Positions 11,779 to 21,546 of a stretch of DNA of 64,000 nucleotides are shown piece by piece. How positions within the stretch are numbered: the first letter of the stretch is position 1; each line of letters opens with the position of its first letter. The notes beneath the pieces are model-generated. The model worked only from the letters and a program-made list of their open reading frames with translations, searched no databases and had not been told where the DNA came from. Both the position numbers and the translations under genes were made by a program. The stretch is from a cyanobacterium endosymbiont of Epithemia clementina EcSB (GTDB lineage Bacteria > Cyanobacteriota > Cyanobacteriia > Cyanobacteriales > Microcystaceae), in the NCBI RefSeq assembly GCF_029919255.1, contig NZ_CP123991.1:241110-305109 (forward strand). Direction: 5' to 3'.

Positions 11779-11973
11779 TTACTGTACTTCAATTATAGTA
11801 ATTTTATCAATTACCAATCGTTTTAATTTCTGAATTTTTTTCAAGTGTAAGTCTTGACATAAATCGTTGAATATTGTTTCTATTTCTTGTTTACTTACTC
11901 CATTTATTGGAATCACATTTTTGATGTAACTATTTAAGACATCTTCAATAAATTTTATTCTACATCCTCTAGA
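11779..11973 (-). pseudogene. Possible C-terminal gene remnant, unrecognised
   Basis: On the - strand about 60 codons stay open to a TAA at 11779-11781, with protein-like content such as FIEDVLNSYIKNVIPINGVS followed by KQEIETIFNDLCQDL. No ATG begins it, and a stop lies just upstream. I do not recognise the family. It could be chance, but the amphipathic, charged composition differs from the surrounding poly-Ile/Lys/Asn translations. Confidence 0.25.
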
Positions 11974-12339
11974 TTATGTTAATTTTAAAAATTAACTTTT
12001 TATGTAAATTATTTAAATATTAATTACATGTCATTTTATGACAAGCTATCTTGAGATAGATTACTTATTCTACACAGGGTAAATATATTAGTTAATTCAT
12101 TTTTTTGATAAAATTTGCTAGTAGTTTAACCATAACAAATACAAGTTGTTATTTAGTATATTTTTCGGGTTAATTTAACAATTAATCAATGACGATAAGT
12201 TTTCTCTGAATTTATAATCATTGATTAAACTGAGTAAAGTATTTGATTCAAAAGTATAAATTAGGTAAAATATTGAATTTAGTATAATTTAACTCAAATA
12301 TAAAATCTGCTATAACTGCTATACACGCAGCAATTATAA

Positions 12340-12379
12340 CTTTTTATAAGCCCATTATTAGTAATAAGCTTATAAAAAG
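12340..12379. terminator. Hairpin after the YrdC-family gene
   Basis: CTTTTTATAAGC (12340-12351) pairs perfectly with GCTTATAAAAAG (12368-12379) around a 16-base loop. A further 6 bp outside are separated by one mismatch. It lies 20 bases beyond the stop of the - strand YrdC-family gene, so it probably ends that transcript. Confidence 0.55.
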
Positions 12380-12398
12380 CTATAATCTATTCGAGGGT

Positions 12399-12995
12399 TT
12401 ATTCTTCCTTAATAAAGACGTTCCCTTGACGTAAAATTATCCACCCTTTTTCTGTCCATTTTGCAATAGTTGAGGGAGTTCCACTTGCATATTTTTCTTC
12501 AGAAGTTAAGTTGCTATCATCTAGAGTATAAACATTAATAAAAGTTGCTGCAATCTCTCCCATAGTTTCTAAGGGAGGATGTCCTGATAGATTAGAACTA
12601 GTAGTAGCTAAACATCCCGTTTTTGCCAAAATTTCTTGGGCAGTTTTATGGTTAGGAATACGAATACCAATAGTACCTGAATTAGTAGGATTAATTATTG
12701 CTGGAACTAGAGGCGAAGCAGGTAATACTAAAGTTAATGATCCGGGCCAATAACGTTGAGCTGTTTGTTGCCAAACATCTAATTCTTGAGTAGTTCCTTT
12801 GACATATTGCCACAGATCTTCAGGAGATGCTCCCATTAAAATTAAGGGTTTGTCGGGGGAGCGTTTTTTAAGAGAGAAGATCAGGGAAGCACTTTCAGGT
12901 AAAACCCCCAGAGCAGGAACGGTATCTGTAGGAAAACTTATCACTTGACCAGTTTTTACGACTTTAATTAATTGAGATTTGCAAACTTTAGGCAT
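12399..12995 (-). CDS. Sua5/YciO/YrdC family protein (TsaC-like)
   Basis: Protein of 198 residues from the ATG at 12995; a TTG three codons earlier is also in frame. It has the YrdC-fold features: VISFPTDTVPALG (about 18-30), the basic motif KKRSPDKPL (43-51) and TTSSNLSGHPPLET. The TsaC/Sua5 branch condenses threonine, bicarbonate and ATP into threonylcarbamoyl-AMP for the universal t6A37 tRNA modification. Length and motifs fit TsaC, but YciO paralogues look alike, so the exact role is probable rather than certain. Retention in this shrinking genome favours the essential t6A role. Confidence 0.85.
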   Translation of the reverse strand: MPKVCKSQLIKVVKTGQVISFPTDTVPALGVLPESASLIFSLKKRSPDKPLILMGASPEDLWQYVKGTTQELDVWQQTAQRYWPGSLTLVLPASPLVPAIINPTNSGTIGIRIPNHKTAQEILAKTGCLATTSSNLSGHPPLETMGEIAATFINVYTLDDSNLTSEEKYASGTPSTIAKWTEKGWIILRQGNVFIKEE

Positions 12996-13050
12996 TTTTT
13001 CCAAAAGTAACTACTATAAACTTGTTAGAGTTTTCTGAAAAACTCCCCTA

Positions 13051-13685
13051 TTAGGTTGGTAGAATTACTCCATTTAAATTTACTTATTGTAATTGACTTA
13101 TTGTAAATTAGCTTGAAGCAAATTAGCTGATAATAAATTTGTCTAAAATAAGTCTTCGCAAAATAAATTTGCTCTTTCTAAATTTACTTTATACACAAAG
13201 AATATCATTTAAATCCGCGTAGCTCAAATTTGTATAGATTAATTTACGTCTTGATAAATCCTTTTCTTTTACATCAACACCCTATAAACCAACCTCTATT
13301 GAGTCACGATAATAGGAGCGTTGAGATAACTGAGGGGAGTTCAATAATACTGAATGCAATTTTTATGACTATGAACATAGGAGTTTTGAGTCTAATAATT
13401 AGAGGGGCAAGTATAAGGTCTTTTTTGCTTTGTAATAGTAGGATTAACTTGTTTAGAAAAAAATCTATCAGATTGATGAGATTTAGTCCGTTTGCAGGTG
13501 TAATTAAATTCTTGGAGTTTGGCTACCGCTTTAGCAATTAACTGTTCCATTAACTGTTAATTATCTTTCGACAGACAATCAGAATGCCAAATAAATACCA
13601 AACTTCGATAAGCTTGGTTAATCTTTTTAAGGGATGCACTTATTCCTAATCCCAACACTCTGTAAGACTGTTCTACTTTTTTCAT
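13051..13685 (-). pseudogene. Decayed DnaJ-domain pentapeptide-repeat protein
   Basis: From an ATG at 13685 the - strand reads SYRVLGLGISASLKKINQAY followed by RSLVFIWHSDCL, a J-domain in which the HPD tripeptide has become HSD, and then a stop. About 300 bases on, the same strand reads KDLSRRKLIYTNLSYADLND and, after a frameshift, VNLERANLFCEDLF, an in-frame stop, then TNLLSANLLQANLQ: A(N/D)LxX pentapeptide repeats. A last fragment, NLNGVILPT, ends at 13051. J-domain plus pentapeptide repeats is a known cyanobacterial architecture. At least three disruptions plus loss of HPD show that it is dead. Confidence 0.8.
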
Positions 13686-13992
13686 TACTACGCAAAGAGA
13701 CTAACCAACAATAACACTAGTTTACAGAACGATTATAGCAGGTTAGGACATTGAACCGAAAGAATCAATGACTAACTCTATCAATTGTGATAAATCCTAA
13801 TTGATAGAGAATGAGAATTAAAATACTAGAAAAAAGTTACGTCTGTAAAAGTTACGTCTGTATCAGACAGTGAGGGAATGAAAGTTGGGAATAAAAAGAT
13901 TAATTATTAATAGGAGAATTAATCGTAAAAATTAATTTAATTGGTTTAAAATCTACTTTTAATTTATTACTATCTAATAGTTTATACCTGAT

Positions 13993-14214
13993 TTATCGTG
14001 TCTTTTTTACGACAAATAAGAGTTTAAATTTTAACCCTAAAATAGATAAATACTTTACTAAATATTTATTCAGCTTGAGTAACATAGATTGCTCAAACAA
14101 ACCACTTAATAATATTGCAGTGATTATAAAAAATAAAAATACCAATAAAAGGCGAGATATTAACTCGATAATATTGATATTAAAATCGATTAAAGAAAAA
14201 AATACAGAAGACAA
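13993..14214 (-). CDS. Hypothetical small hydrophobic ORF, doubtful
   Basis: A 73-codon frame with one strongly hydrophobic stretch (about 13-42) and a basic C-terminus. No family is recognised, no ribosome-binding site is evident, and the amino-acid content resembles random AT-rich DNA. It could be a small membrane protein or the end of a decayed gene. It is listed because nothing else explains 13.7-14.5 kb, where I otherwise see no gene. Confidence 0.2.
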   Translation of the reverse strand: MSSVFFSLIDFNINIIELISRLLLVFLFFIITAILLSGLFEQSMLLKLNKYLVKYLSILGLKFKLLFVVKKTR

Positions 14215-14574
14215 GATAACATAGAATATATCGAACTCTTTTTCATAGAATAAGGTTTAGTTAATAAAGAACAAAACTCATACAATTTGATCTAAAAAAC
14301 TAGTAGCATGATCAGAAAGATTAGCAGAAATAATTCTCACTTGATTAAAAGAGTAGAGTAGACTAATTATTAGTCTTTTCAGAAAACTAGAAAGTTAAAA
14401 TATATTTTCTATTCTCTTCTCTTCAAAAGTAAATTTTACATTACAGGTACGGTATAACTATCGTTTCTTCATTACAACCTCATCTAGTTTCTATTCCCGA
14501 AAACAACAAAAGCGTATACCTGAGCAGGTATCATCTATAACTGAATCACAGAACAATTTAGCTAGGATGTGAAG

Positions 14575-15984
14575 ATGATTAACTGGACCGATCAAAATCG
14601 AGGAAAGAGTTGGGTAACAAAATTATTTTGGGTGGGAGTTGTCATTACTCTAGCAATTTTCCTATTGAATTTCACTTTAATAGGGTTTGGGGTATACGGA
14701 GATGGGATAGGGTATTATACACCTCTACGTTCTTTGATTTTTGACGGTAATCTTCAAATTAATGACGAATATGAATATTTATCTCATTCTGTATCTAATT
14801 TTGGTGGTGGTGCTCGCGTAGATAAAGCTATTCCCCAATACAGTAAATATACTTTGGGTTTAGGATTAATGCTATCTCCCTTTTTTGTCCTCGGACATTT
14901 TGCAACTTTAATTGCAAATGCTTTGGGGGCAGAAATTGACCCGAATGGACTGACTTGGAGCTATGAATTATTCTACTGCCTAGGCAGTATTACATTAGGT
15001 ATTGTTGGACTAATTTTTTGCTATAAAGCCGCTAGATTATTTTTTAGTCAGACCGCTTCTGTCTTAGCTGTAGCAGGTATTTGGTTTGCCTCTCCTTTGA
15101 GTTTTTACCTTACCCTAGAAGTTTCTATGTCTCATGCTGTTTCTCAATTTTTAATTTCTATTTTTCTCTATGTTTGCATTTCTACAGTTTGGGTAAAACA
15201 ACGCCCTCAACAAATTTTATTAGGACTAGTTTTGGGATTGGCAGCATTTGTTCGTCCTCAGAATATTTTGTTTGCTATTGTTCCTATTATCATGATTGTC
15301 TGGAATATAATTAATGGAGTCATTAAAGCTAACAAAATTGGTATTAATAATCCCTGGACAAAGATTATTAAATTACCAGATATTACTTCATTAGCTGTCA
15401 TAGGGTTGGTAGCTTGTTTAATGCAACTTCCTCAAATTTTTATCTATCAATGGCAGTATAGTAATTTCTTAAAAATTCCTTATCTGGAAGAAGGGAGCGC
15501 AGAAGGGTATGAGTCCAGCTTTAACTGGATTCAACCCCAAATTAGTAATGTTTTATTTTCGGGACATCGTGGGCTATTTTTTTGGCACCCTGTATTATTT
15601 TTAAGCATCATTGGCTTAATTTTAGCCTATAGAAAATCACCAATGTTAGTAACAAGTTTTTTACTGGTTTTTGGATTACAAGTTTATTTAGTTGCTTCTT
15701 GGTGGTGTTGGTGGCAAGGCTCAAGTTTTGGGGGAAGAATGTTTACAAATTGTAGTTTAATTTTTGTTTGGGGATTAGCAGCTTTTTGGGATAATTTATC
15801 CTGCAAGAGATCACGATTACTTGGAGTAGGGGTAACTCTATTTTTAATGGGATGGAATACCTTATTAATTCTACAATACGAATCAGGAATGATTCCTTCA
15901 GAAGATGCTGTTACCATCAGACAAGTTTTGCATAATCAATTGTTTGCGATTCCTTACTTTATAAATCATATTTTTAATCGTTAG
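14575..15984 (+). CDS. Multi-pass membrane protein, GT-C glycosyltransferase-like
   Basis: Integral membrane protein of 469 residues with about ten hydrophobic segments. The first loop carries an acidic motif, FGVYGDGIGYYTPLRSL (about 33-49), like the Asp-bearing first periplasmic loop of GT-C (PMT/ArnT-type) glycosyltransferases. A later conserved-looking stretch is GHRGLFFWHPVLFL. Members would transfer a sugar from a polyprenyl-phosphate donor, but the acceptor is unknown here. The ATG at 14575 is preferred because AGGA lies 7 bases before it; a GTG at 14569 is too close to that site. It has no neighbours in an operon. Confidence 0.6.
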   Translation: MINWTDQNRGKSWVTKLFWVGVVITLAIFLLNFTLIGFGVYGDGIGYYTPLRSLIFDGNLQINDEYEYLSHSVSNFGGGARVDKAIPQYSKYTLGLGLMLSPFFVLGHFATLIANALGAEIDPNGLTWSYELFYCLGSITLGIVGLIFCYKAARLFFSQTASVLAVAGIWFASPLSFYLTLEVSMSHAVSQFLISIFLYVCISTVWVKQRPQQILLGLVLGLAAFVRPQNILFAIVPIIMIVWNIINGVIKANKIGINNPWTKIIKLPDITSLAVIGLVACLMQLPQIFIYQWQYSNFLKIPYLEEGSAEGYESSFNWIQPQISNVLFSGHRGLFFWHPVLFLSIIGLILAYRKSPMLVTSFLLVFGLQVYLVASWWCWWQGSSFGGRMFTNCSLIFVWGLAAFWDNLSCKRSRLLGVGVTLFLMGWNTLLILQYESGMIPSEDAVTIRQVLHNQLFAIPYFINHIFNR

Positions 15985-16122
15985 TCATTAATTGATGATT
16001 CTTCAACCTAAAGATATTTGATTATTTACTTTAAATTGTTAATTATAACGGTAAATTTTAACCCTAGTGAATTAATGGTCAGTTATCATGTAAAATAAAA
16101 TTTCAGTAACTTTTAATTGCAG

Positions 16123-17346
16123 ATGTCTCCTGTTATCCCTTCTAAAAGCTTAGCTTGGTTGTATAGAGGAACTCATGAAATCTTCCCCCATCAACCCAAT
16201 TCAGATAACTCTGAAGAAAACCTTGAACAATACCTAAAAAAGTGCGACCATCCCCTTAGGGTAAAGCTAGGAATTGACCCTACAGGTTCGACTATTCACT
16301 TAGGCCATAGTATTCCTTTTCGAAAGTTAAGAGCGTTTCAGGATGCTGGCCATACTGCTGTAATAATTATAGGAGACTTCACAGCACAAATTGGCGACCC
16401 GACAGGAAGATCAGAAGTTAGGAAGCAATTAACACCCGAACAGGTTCAGGAGAACGCTAGAAACTATTTAGAACAATTGTCTCCCATTCTTGATTTCGAG
16501 ACCCCAGGACGATTAGAAATCCACTACAATTCTGAATGGCTAAAGGAATTAAATTTAACTAAAATTCAAGAATTATTAGCCACAATGACCGTGGGACAAA
16601 TGTTAGCTAAAGAAGGATTTGCAGAAAGATTTAAACAAGAAAATCCCGTTTTTCTCCATGAATTTTTGTATCCATTAATGCAGGGTTATGATTCAGTGAT
16701 GATCGATGCAGATGTAGAATTAGGGGGGACGGATCAAAAATTTAATATTGCTGTAGGAAGAGACTTACAAAGATACTTTGGAAAACCTCCTCAATTTGGT
16801 TTATTATTACCTATTTTAATTGGGACGGATGGCCATCAAAAAATGTCTAAATCCCTCAATAATTATGTTGGGTTAAAAGAAAATGCGTTGTCGATGTATT
16901 CAAAGTTAGAAAAGATTCCAGATACTTTGATTAGAAGTTATTTTGAGTTATTAACTAAATTACCTTTAGATAATTTACCTAAAAATCCAAGGGACTGTCA
17001 AAAACAATTAGGGATTGAAATTGTCTCTCAATTCCATGGAAAAGAAGCTGCTGTAACTGCCCAAAAAACTGCCGAAGAGTTAGTAAAAAAAAGGAATGGA
17101 ACCTCGATAGATATCGTAGCTGAATATGACCTCTCTGGAGTAGAATTTCCTGCAAAACTATTTTATATTTTGAATGCTAGTGGATTATGTAGCAGTAGTG
17201 GAGAAGGAAGACGACAACTTCAAGGGGGTGCAGTTCGTTTAGATGGTGATCGCGTTACCGATGTTAACTTAAGTTTTGAAACTGTCGAAGAACTCCAAGG
17301 AAAAATATTGCAAGTAGGGAAGAAAAAATTTGTTAGGTTAATTTGA
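16123..17346 (+). CDS. tyrS: Tyrosyl-tRNA synthetase
   Basis: Class I aminoacyl-tRNA synthetase charging tRNA-Tyr. It has 407 residues from the ATG at 16123 (an in-frame TTG lies two codons upstream). The HIGH-like motif is HLGH (59-62) within [15 protein letters not shown], and the KMSKS loop appears in [16 protein letters not shown] (about 235-250). The C-terminal ~65 residues form an S4 RNA-binding domain ([17 protein letters not shown]). The length fits the longer TyrRS (TyrZ-like) group common in cyanobacteria. The gene is intact and monocistronic. Confidence 0.97.
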   Translation: MSPVIPSKSLAWLYRGTHEIFPHQPNSDNSEENLEQYLKKCDHPLRVKLGIDPTGSTIHLGHSIPFRKLRAFQDAGHTAVIIIGDFTAQIGDPTGRSEVRKQLTPEQVQENARNYLEQLSPILDFETPGRLEIHYNSEWLKELNLTKIQELLATMTVGQMLAKEGFAERFKQENPVFLHEFLYPLMQGYDSVMIDADVELGGTDQKFNIAVGRDLQRYFGKPPQFGLLLPILIGTDGHQKMSKSLNNYVGLKENALSMYSKLEKIPDTLIRSYFELLTKLPLDNLPKNPRDCQKQLGIEIVSQFHGKEAAVTAQKTAEELVKKRNGTSIDIVAEYDLSGVEFPAKLFYILNASGLCSSSGEGRRQLQGGAVRLDGDRVTDVNLSFETVEELQGKILQVGKKKFVRLI

Positions 17347-18060
17347 ACGATTGACGTAAAATCTGGTTTTTATAGCTCCTTTGTCCTTCTTTATTCCCAA
17401 ACTTTCTCGTCTCTTACCTATTTTATTACTTCTTAATATAAATAAGTTTCCAGAAATAAATCAAAATAGGATAGCTTCTGGATCAAATCAATTAGGAAAT
17501 AGTTAAATAAAAAAAGCTTAACTTAAATATTTAGAGACTGTCATCTAGTTTTCTATCTATTGACATTCTACTTTAATCATAGATATGAGATTTTAATGGT
17601 TAATAGATAAAAGGTGAATTGAACTATACAGGTGCAGTTGCTCTCAATATAAAGGTTTATTAGCTCGTTCTCTCGGGCTATAGATTTTATACTTTAATAT
17701 TCTTGATTTAGTACCTAAAATAGCGTTTTTAGGCAAAAATGCTGCAGCCAAAGAAGTCAAAGAAGTATTTAATCAAGAGATAAAAAAATAGTATCGAAAA
17801 GATGAGAACAAGTGAAAGTATTTTAATCATTTCACTTGTATAGATTAATCTACATTTACCAAGATAAAATTAAGTGTCATATTTATCTATACTTGTCTAC
17901 TTAACACATCCCTTCTGTCTCAGAAGTAACAACTTTGTAGTTCACCAGTATGAGAACTTACATTAATTAATTTTTGGAGATGTGTAACATTTTAGAAAAA
18001 TAAATGTAAGTTTTTGGAAAAATTCTAGAGATTCATTCTTTCTCCAGAATTTCCATTAAA
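17347..18060. other. Intergenic region with a gene remnant
   Basis: About 700 bases between tyrS and the convergent metF-like gene. The only coding-like content is the fragment at 17607-17791, listed separately. The rest is AT-rich with stops in all frames. Confidence 0.5.
17607..17791 (+). pseudogene. C-terminal remnant of an unidentified protein
   Basis: One + frame reads CSCSQYKGLLARSLGL, a TAG, then ILYFNILDLVPKIAFLGK followed by NAAAKEVKEVFNQEIKK and a natural-looking stop. The charged, Ala-rich C-terminal helix and the single stop in an otherwise clean frame point to a recently dead gene whose 5' part has gone. I do not recognise the family. Confidence 0.45.
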
Positions 18061-18972
18061 TTAATTAATAACAGCTTGTTCTAAAGAAATAGGAGAAACT
18101 CCTGCTAAATTTAAAATCTTAGGAATCAAATCTTCGCGTTTAACAGCCATAACATGAACTCCTTGACATAATTCTCTAGCCAATTGCACTTGTTCGGCAG
18201 CAATTTTAACTCCTTCTTGCAAAGCATCATCCGCATTAGCCAACCTTTGGACAGTTGTTTCAGGAATTTTTACTCCAGGAACATTACGGTTAATAAAATT
18301 AGCATTTTTAGCTGATTTCAAGAGAAAAATTCCCGCCAAAATTGGTTTACCAGTTCCTGCAGCTATTTGGTTCATAAACTTATCTAATTGCTCAAAATCT
18401 GTAATTAATTGACTCTGAAAAAATTGTGCTCCTGCTGCTAATTTTCGTTCGAATCTTCGTTGTAAGCCAGACCAACTGGGGCATTGAGGATCAACTGCTG
18501 CCCCAGCAAATAAATCTAGAGGATCATCGGGAAGAGATTGATCATTAAAATCAACCCCACGATTAAGATTATCAATCATTTTGAGTAGCCGAACAGATTC
18601 TAACTCAAATACTGCTCTTGCTTTTTTGTGATCGCCTGCGTTAACTGGATCACCAGTTAACGCCAGAACATTGCGTAATCCTAGAGCATAAGCCCCCATT
18701 AAGTCTGCTTGCAGGCCAATTACATTGCGATCACGGCAAGCCATCTGACAAATAGGTTCTATTCCATATTGCAACAACAAGGCTGAAGCTGCCATGGAAG
18801 ACATTCGCAAGACAGCCCTACTCCCATCAGTTACATTAACCCCATGAACTCTCCCTTTAAGTTTTTGGGCCATCTCTATCATACGGACAGGATTTCCTCC
18901 TTTGGGAGGAGTCACTTCTGCAGTAATTAGAAATTCTTTGTTTTGAACAGCTTGTCGAAAACGATTGATCAT
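18061..18972 (-). CDS. metF: Methylenetetrahydrofolate reductase-like protein
   Basis: TIM-barrel flavoprotein of 303 residues resembling MetF, which reduces 5,10-methylene-THF to 5-methyl-THF for methionine synthesis. Visible motifs are the catalytic-Glu segment ITAEVTPPKGG (Glu19), GVNVTDGSRAVLRMSS (44-59) and the flavin-binding LALTGDP (103-109). The sequence differs enough from E. coli MetF that it may belong to the branch found in many cyanobacteria and actinobacteria. It lies 36 bases downstream of trpS on the same strand, so the two are probably co-transcribed. Confidence 0.85.
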   Translation of the reverse strand: MINRFRQAVQNKEFLITAEVTPPKGGNPVRMIEMAQKLKGRVHGVNVTDGSRAVLRMSSMAASALLLQYGIEPICQMACRDRNVIGLQADLMGAYALGLRNVLALTGDPVNAGDHKKARAVFELESVRLLKMIDNLNRGVDFNDQSLPDDPLDLFAGAAVDPQCPSWSGLQRRFERKLAAGAQFFQSQLITDFEQLDKFMNQIAAGTGKPILAGIFLLKSAKNANFINRNVPGVKIPETTVQRLANADDALQEGVKIAAEQVQLARELCQGVHVMAVKREDLIPKILNLAGVSPISLEQAVIN

Positions 18973-19013
18973 GAGAATAGTGACGAATAGAATTAAGGGT
19001 TTTTATGTAGTTT

Positions 19014-20024
19014 TTAAAAGGAGACTAAATATCCTAAAACTACTTTAACTCGTTCTAAAGTTTGGTTGGCAACGGCTTCAGCTTTTTCTTTTCCTCCTTT
19101 CAAAACCGATTCTAAATAGTCTTTATTATCCATAATTTCTTGATATTTTACTTGAATAGGTTTAAGAGCTTCTACTGTTGTTTCACTTAGTATAGGTTTA
19201 AATTTTCCCCACCCCATTCCTTGACATTCAAAAACTACTTGTTCTTTTGTTTTCCCTGATAATAAACCGTACAATTTTAATAAGTTGTTACATTCAGGAC
19301 GTTCTAGATTGTCAAATTCTAAACCTTGAATAGGGTCAGTTTTGCAGCGTTTAATTTTTTTATTGATTAATTCGGGAGGGTCTAATAGATTTATGCGACT
19401 CATATCCGAGAGATCAGATTTGGACATTTTACGCGTACCATCTGTTAAACTCATAATTCTCGCACCTTCAGTTCTTATTAAAGGTTCAGGGACCTTAACC
19501 ACAGGGTTTTCAGGAGTCGCAAATTGATCATTTAAACGGGTGGCAATATCGCGGGTTAATTCTAAATGCTGTTTTTGATCTTCTCCTACAGGAACGCAAT
19601 CAGCATCGTACAGAAGAATGTCAGCAGCCATCAATACTGGGTAGTCAAGTAAGCCAACACTAACGTTCTCCCCTTGTTTAACTGCTTTTTCCTTGAACTG
19701 TATCATTCGTTCTAGCCAATTGAGAGGGGTAATACAGTTTAGTAGCCAAGCCAGTTCGCTATGGGCTGTTACATGGGACTGGACAAAGATAGTCGCGTGT
19801 TCCAAATCGATACCACAGGCTAAGTAAAGAGCGGCAATCGTATAGGTATCCTGGGCTAAAGTTTGAGGGTCATGTGGAATCGTAATGGCGTGTAAGTCCA
19901 CTACACAGAAAAAATTATCGTAATTTTGCTGAATCTGTACCCAATTGCTAATTGCTCCTAAATAGTTACCTAAATGTAGATTTCCTGTGGGTTGAACCCC
20001 TGATAATACTCTTTGTTTGCCCAT
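19014..20024 (-). CDS. trpS: Tryptophanyl-tRNA synthetase
   Basis: Class I synthetase charging tRNA-Trp; 336 residues, the usual bacterial length. The HIGH-like motif appears as PTGNLHLGNYLGAI (about 12-25), the adenylate/ATP-binding segment as GEDQKQHLELTRDIA (about 148-162), and the signature loop as TRKMSKSDLSD (about 200). The ATG at 20024 gives the canonical MGKQRVLSGVQPTGN start. It is the first gene of a likely trpS-metF pair. About 250 bases separate it from the end of the small ORF after petN on the same strand. Confidence 0.97.
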   Translation of the reverse strand: MGKQRVLSGVQPTGNLHLGNYLGAISNWVQIQQNYDNFFCVVDLHAITIPHDPQTLAQDTYTIAALYLACGIDLEHATIFVQSHVTAHSELAWLLNCITPLNWLERMIQFKEKAVKQGENVSVGLLDYPVLMAADILLYDADCVPVGEDQKQHLELTRDIATRLNDQFATPENPVVKVPEPLIRTEGARIMSLTDGTRKMSKSDLSDMSRINLLDPPELINKKIKRCKTDPIQGLEFDNLERPECNNLLKLYGLLSGKTKEQVVFECQGMGWGKFKPILSETTVEALKPIQVKYQEIMDNKDYLESVLKGGKEKAEAVANQTLERVKVVLGYLVSF

Positions 20025-20273
20025 TTTTGATTATGCTGTTAACGGTTATAGCTTATTCTTCATCATAATAATTATCTACAACTCGAAGGCATGCCTAAAT
20101 TCTTAAACTGAAACCCTGTCCCTATCATTTAGGTACCTTAATCGTCAAAGACAAAAATATACACAGACCAAAGAAAATTACTTGGTAGTTAAAATATTAG
20201 GGAAATCAATTCTCACTCCCCTAATTGATTGATTTATCACCCTGTTTGTTTATTTAGATCTTAACGGCGGTGA

Positions 20274-20375
20274 TTATGTCACTCTATAACGCTGGTTAGT
20301 GGCATTATGGCCACTAACCAGGATCAGCAAGCCTAAAGCAACCAAAAGTGCATTGAAAATAGGCGTTGTCTCCAC
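20274..20375 (-). CDS. Possible 33-residue membrane miniprotein after petN
   Basis: Three bases after the petN stop, a GTG opens a 33-codon frame, reading METTPIFNALLVALGLLILV then SGHNATNQRYRVT. One transmembrane helix (about 5-21) is predicted. Spacing suggests translational coupling to petN. Against it, the 12-bp hairpin at 20292-20321 lies wholly inside the frame and could be the petN transcript end, which would make the ORF accidental. I do not recognise it among the named small subunits of b6f, the photosystems or NDH-1. Confidence 0.4.
   Translation of the reverse strand: METTPIFNALLVALGLLILVSGHNATNQRYRVT
20292..20321. terminator. Strong 12-bp hairpin downstream of petN
   Basis: CTGGTTAGTGGC (20292-20303) and GCCACTAACCAG (20310-20321) pair perfectly over 12 bp with a 6-base loop. 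It lies 58 bases after the petN stop on petN's strand. No T-run follows, so it may stabilise the petN mRNA end rather than act as a textbook terminator. It overlaps the small ORF described separately. Confidence 0.6.
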
Positions 20376-20378
20376 TGT

Positions 20379-20468
20379 TTAGAAACCATTACGACCCCAT
20401 ACAACCATTGCTAGAGACCAGGTAAACAAAGCTAAAATACCAACCCAACCGAGAGCTAAAATATCCAT
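20379..20468 (-). CDS. petN: PetN, cytochrome b6f subunit 8
   Basis: Single-helix subunit of cytochrome b6f, needed for assembly or stability of the complex. The 29-residue product reads [20 protein letters not shown] then MVVWGRNGF, matching the family along its whole length, including the invariant C-terminal VVWGRNGF. It is too short for ordinary gene callers. The ATG is at 20466-20468 and the TAA at 20379-20381. It sits about 13 kb from petC-petA, as expected for the scattered pet genes of cyanobacteria. Its perfect preservation in a decaying neighbourhood implies selection. Confidence 0.95.
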   Translation of the reverse strand: MDILALGWVGILALFTWSLAMVVWGRNGF

Positions 20469-21544
20469 AGTTGTTTATGTCTGTGACTAATGCACTTGTT
20501 CAAAATTACAGATTCTATAATACTTCTATTAGGTGAAGTTGTGGAAGATCATGGGAGATAAATGTCGGACTTAGAATGTCTTAAATCGCTCAAGACAGGG
20601 AGTTTAGGATTGATCACTTTTACGGAAATTACTAGATAGTCAGGATAATTAATTACTTTTTTCTTAAATTAGACTCCTTAAAATTTTTAATAGTGAAGTT
20701 AAAATTGCCAATCACTTTGTTGAGTAAATTTTCGTATGTTATTACTTACTGTTACATTATTTGCTTCAATAACAATTCTTATCTCAAAGATTAGATAGTT
20801 ATAGCTTTTAAGTTAGTTTAGAAATTAATTCTCGTAAAAATGTCTGCAAATTTGATTAAACTGAGTTTAATCAAATTTGTTAGCAATCAAGAGTATTCTT
20901 TAAATTTATAATTACTCGTTTTTATCTTAATTTTACTTCTTATCATTCAGTAATTATATTTTTTACTTAATTTTCAAGATTGATTCGATTGAAAACTATA
21001 GACTTTTTAAAATCTTCTTAACTAGAAGATGAAATAATTTAAAATTTTTTATAATTTAACTAAACTACATCAACAGAGGATAACGCATTTCTAACAGTTT
21101 TACTATCATGAAGATTAACCACTTATTCTTCTTCAGAAGAAAAGACTCTCGTACTTAATATATCAATTATCATTGATATATTAACATTATTTTTCTCATT
21201 GTATTTTATGACAGTTTCACCCAATCTTTAATCCCTTTAAATTTCTATCCTATTGGATTTAAATATAAAATTATTGCTCTTTTTCTTGTTATGGAAAGAA
21301 TTTTTAGGTTGCAGTTCGAATCTGAAAGTTCTCGCTTTTCTAATTATGTTAGCTGAACTTTGAGACAAGCTAATATCTAGAAACTACTTTTTTTTAACTA
21401 TTTTTCTATTTTAGACTTATTTAAGTCTATCTACTTAATATTTATGGAACCAATTTTTTAAAAGTCTTCGTAGTACACAAATGAGACACACTCATTAGTT
21501 TGTCCTAAAATACACGAAAAATCTTGCTGAGTTATGAGCAAGAT
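20469..21544. other. 1.1-kb intergenic region
   Basis: No gene is seen. The part next to 20469 must contain the petN promoter. A perfect 13-bp inverted repeat (21155-21184) and the terminator of the downstream DUF4168 gene are the only structures noticed. Confidence 0.5.
21155..21184. repeat. Inverted repeat, 13-bp arms
   Basis: TTAATATATCAAT (21155-21167) and ATTGATATATTAA (21172-21184) are perfectly complementary around TATC. It is AT-only apart from one G/C pair and lies in a gene-free stretch, so no function is evident. Confidence 0.6.
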
Positions 21545-21546
21545 TT
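21519..21546 (-). terminator. Intrinsic terminator of the first DUF4168 gene
   Basis: AAATCTTGCT (21519-21528) and AGCAAGATTT (21537-21546) form a perfect 10-bp stem with an 8-base loop. Read on the - strand it is followed by TTC, with the T-run partly in the stem. It overlaps the stop codon of the DUF4168 gene ending at 21545. Confidence 0.7.

Larger units (their letters stand above)
10623..12398. other. 1.8-kb gene desert
   Basis: Very AT-rich, with stops in every frame and no intact gene recognised. One stretch (11779-11973, - strand) reads as a coding fragment and is listed separately. The base composition is like that of other decayed stretches in this window, so the region is probably one or more genes lost long ago. 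Confidence 0.5.

Noticed and set aside
13230-13541. 103-codon + strand frame
   Set aside because: It lies antisense to the DnaJ-pentapeptide remnant, has no homology-like content and only weak start signals.
21305-21325. GTTCGAATC-like T-loop suggesting a tRNA
   Set aside because: No acceptor, D or anticodon stems can be formed around it.
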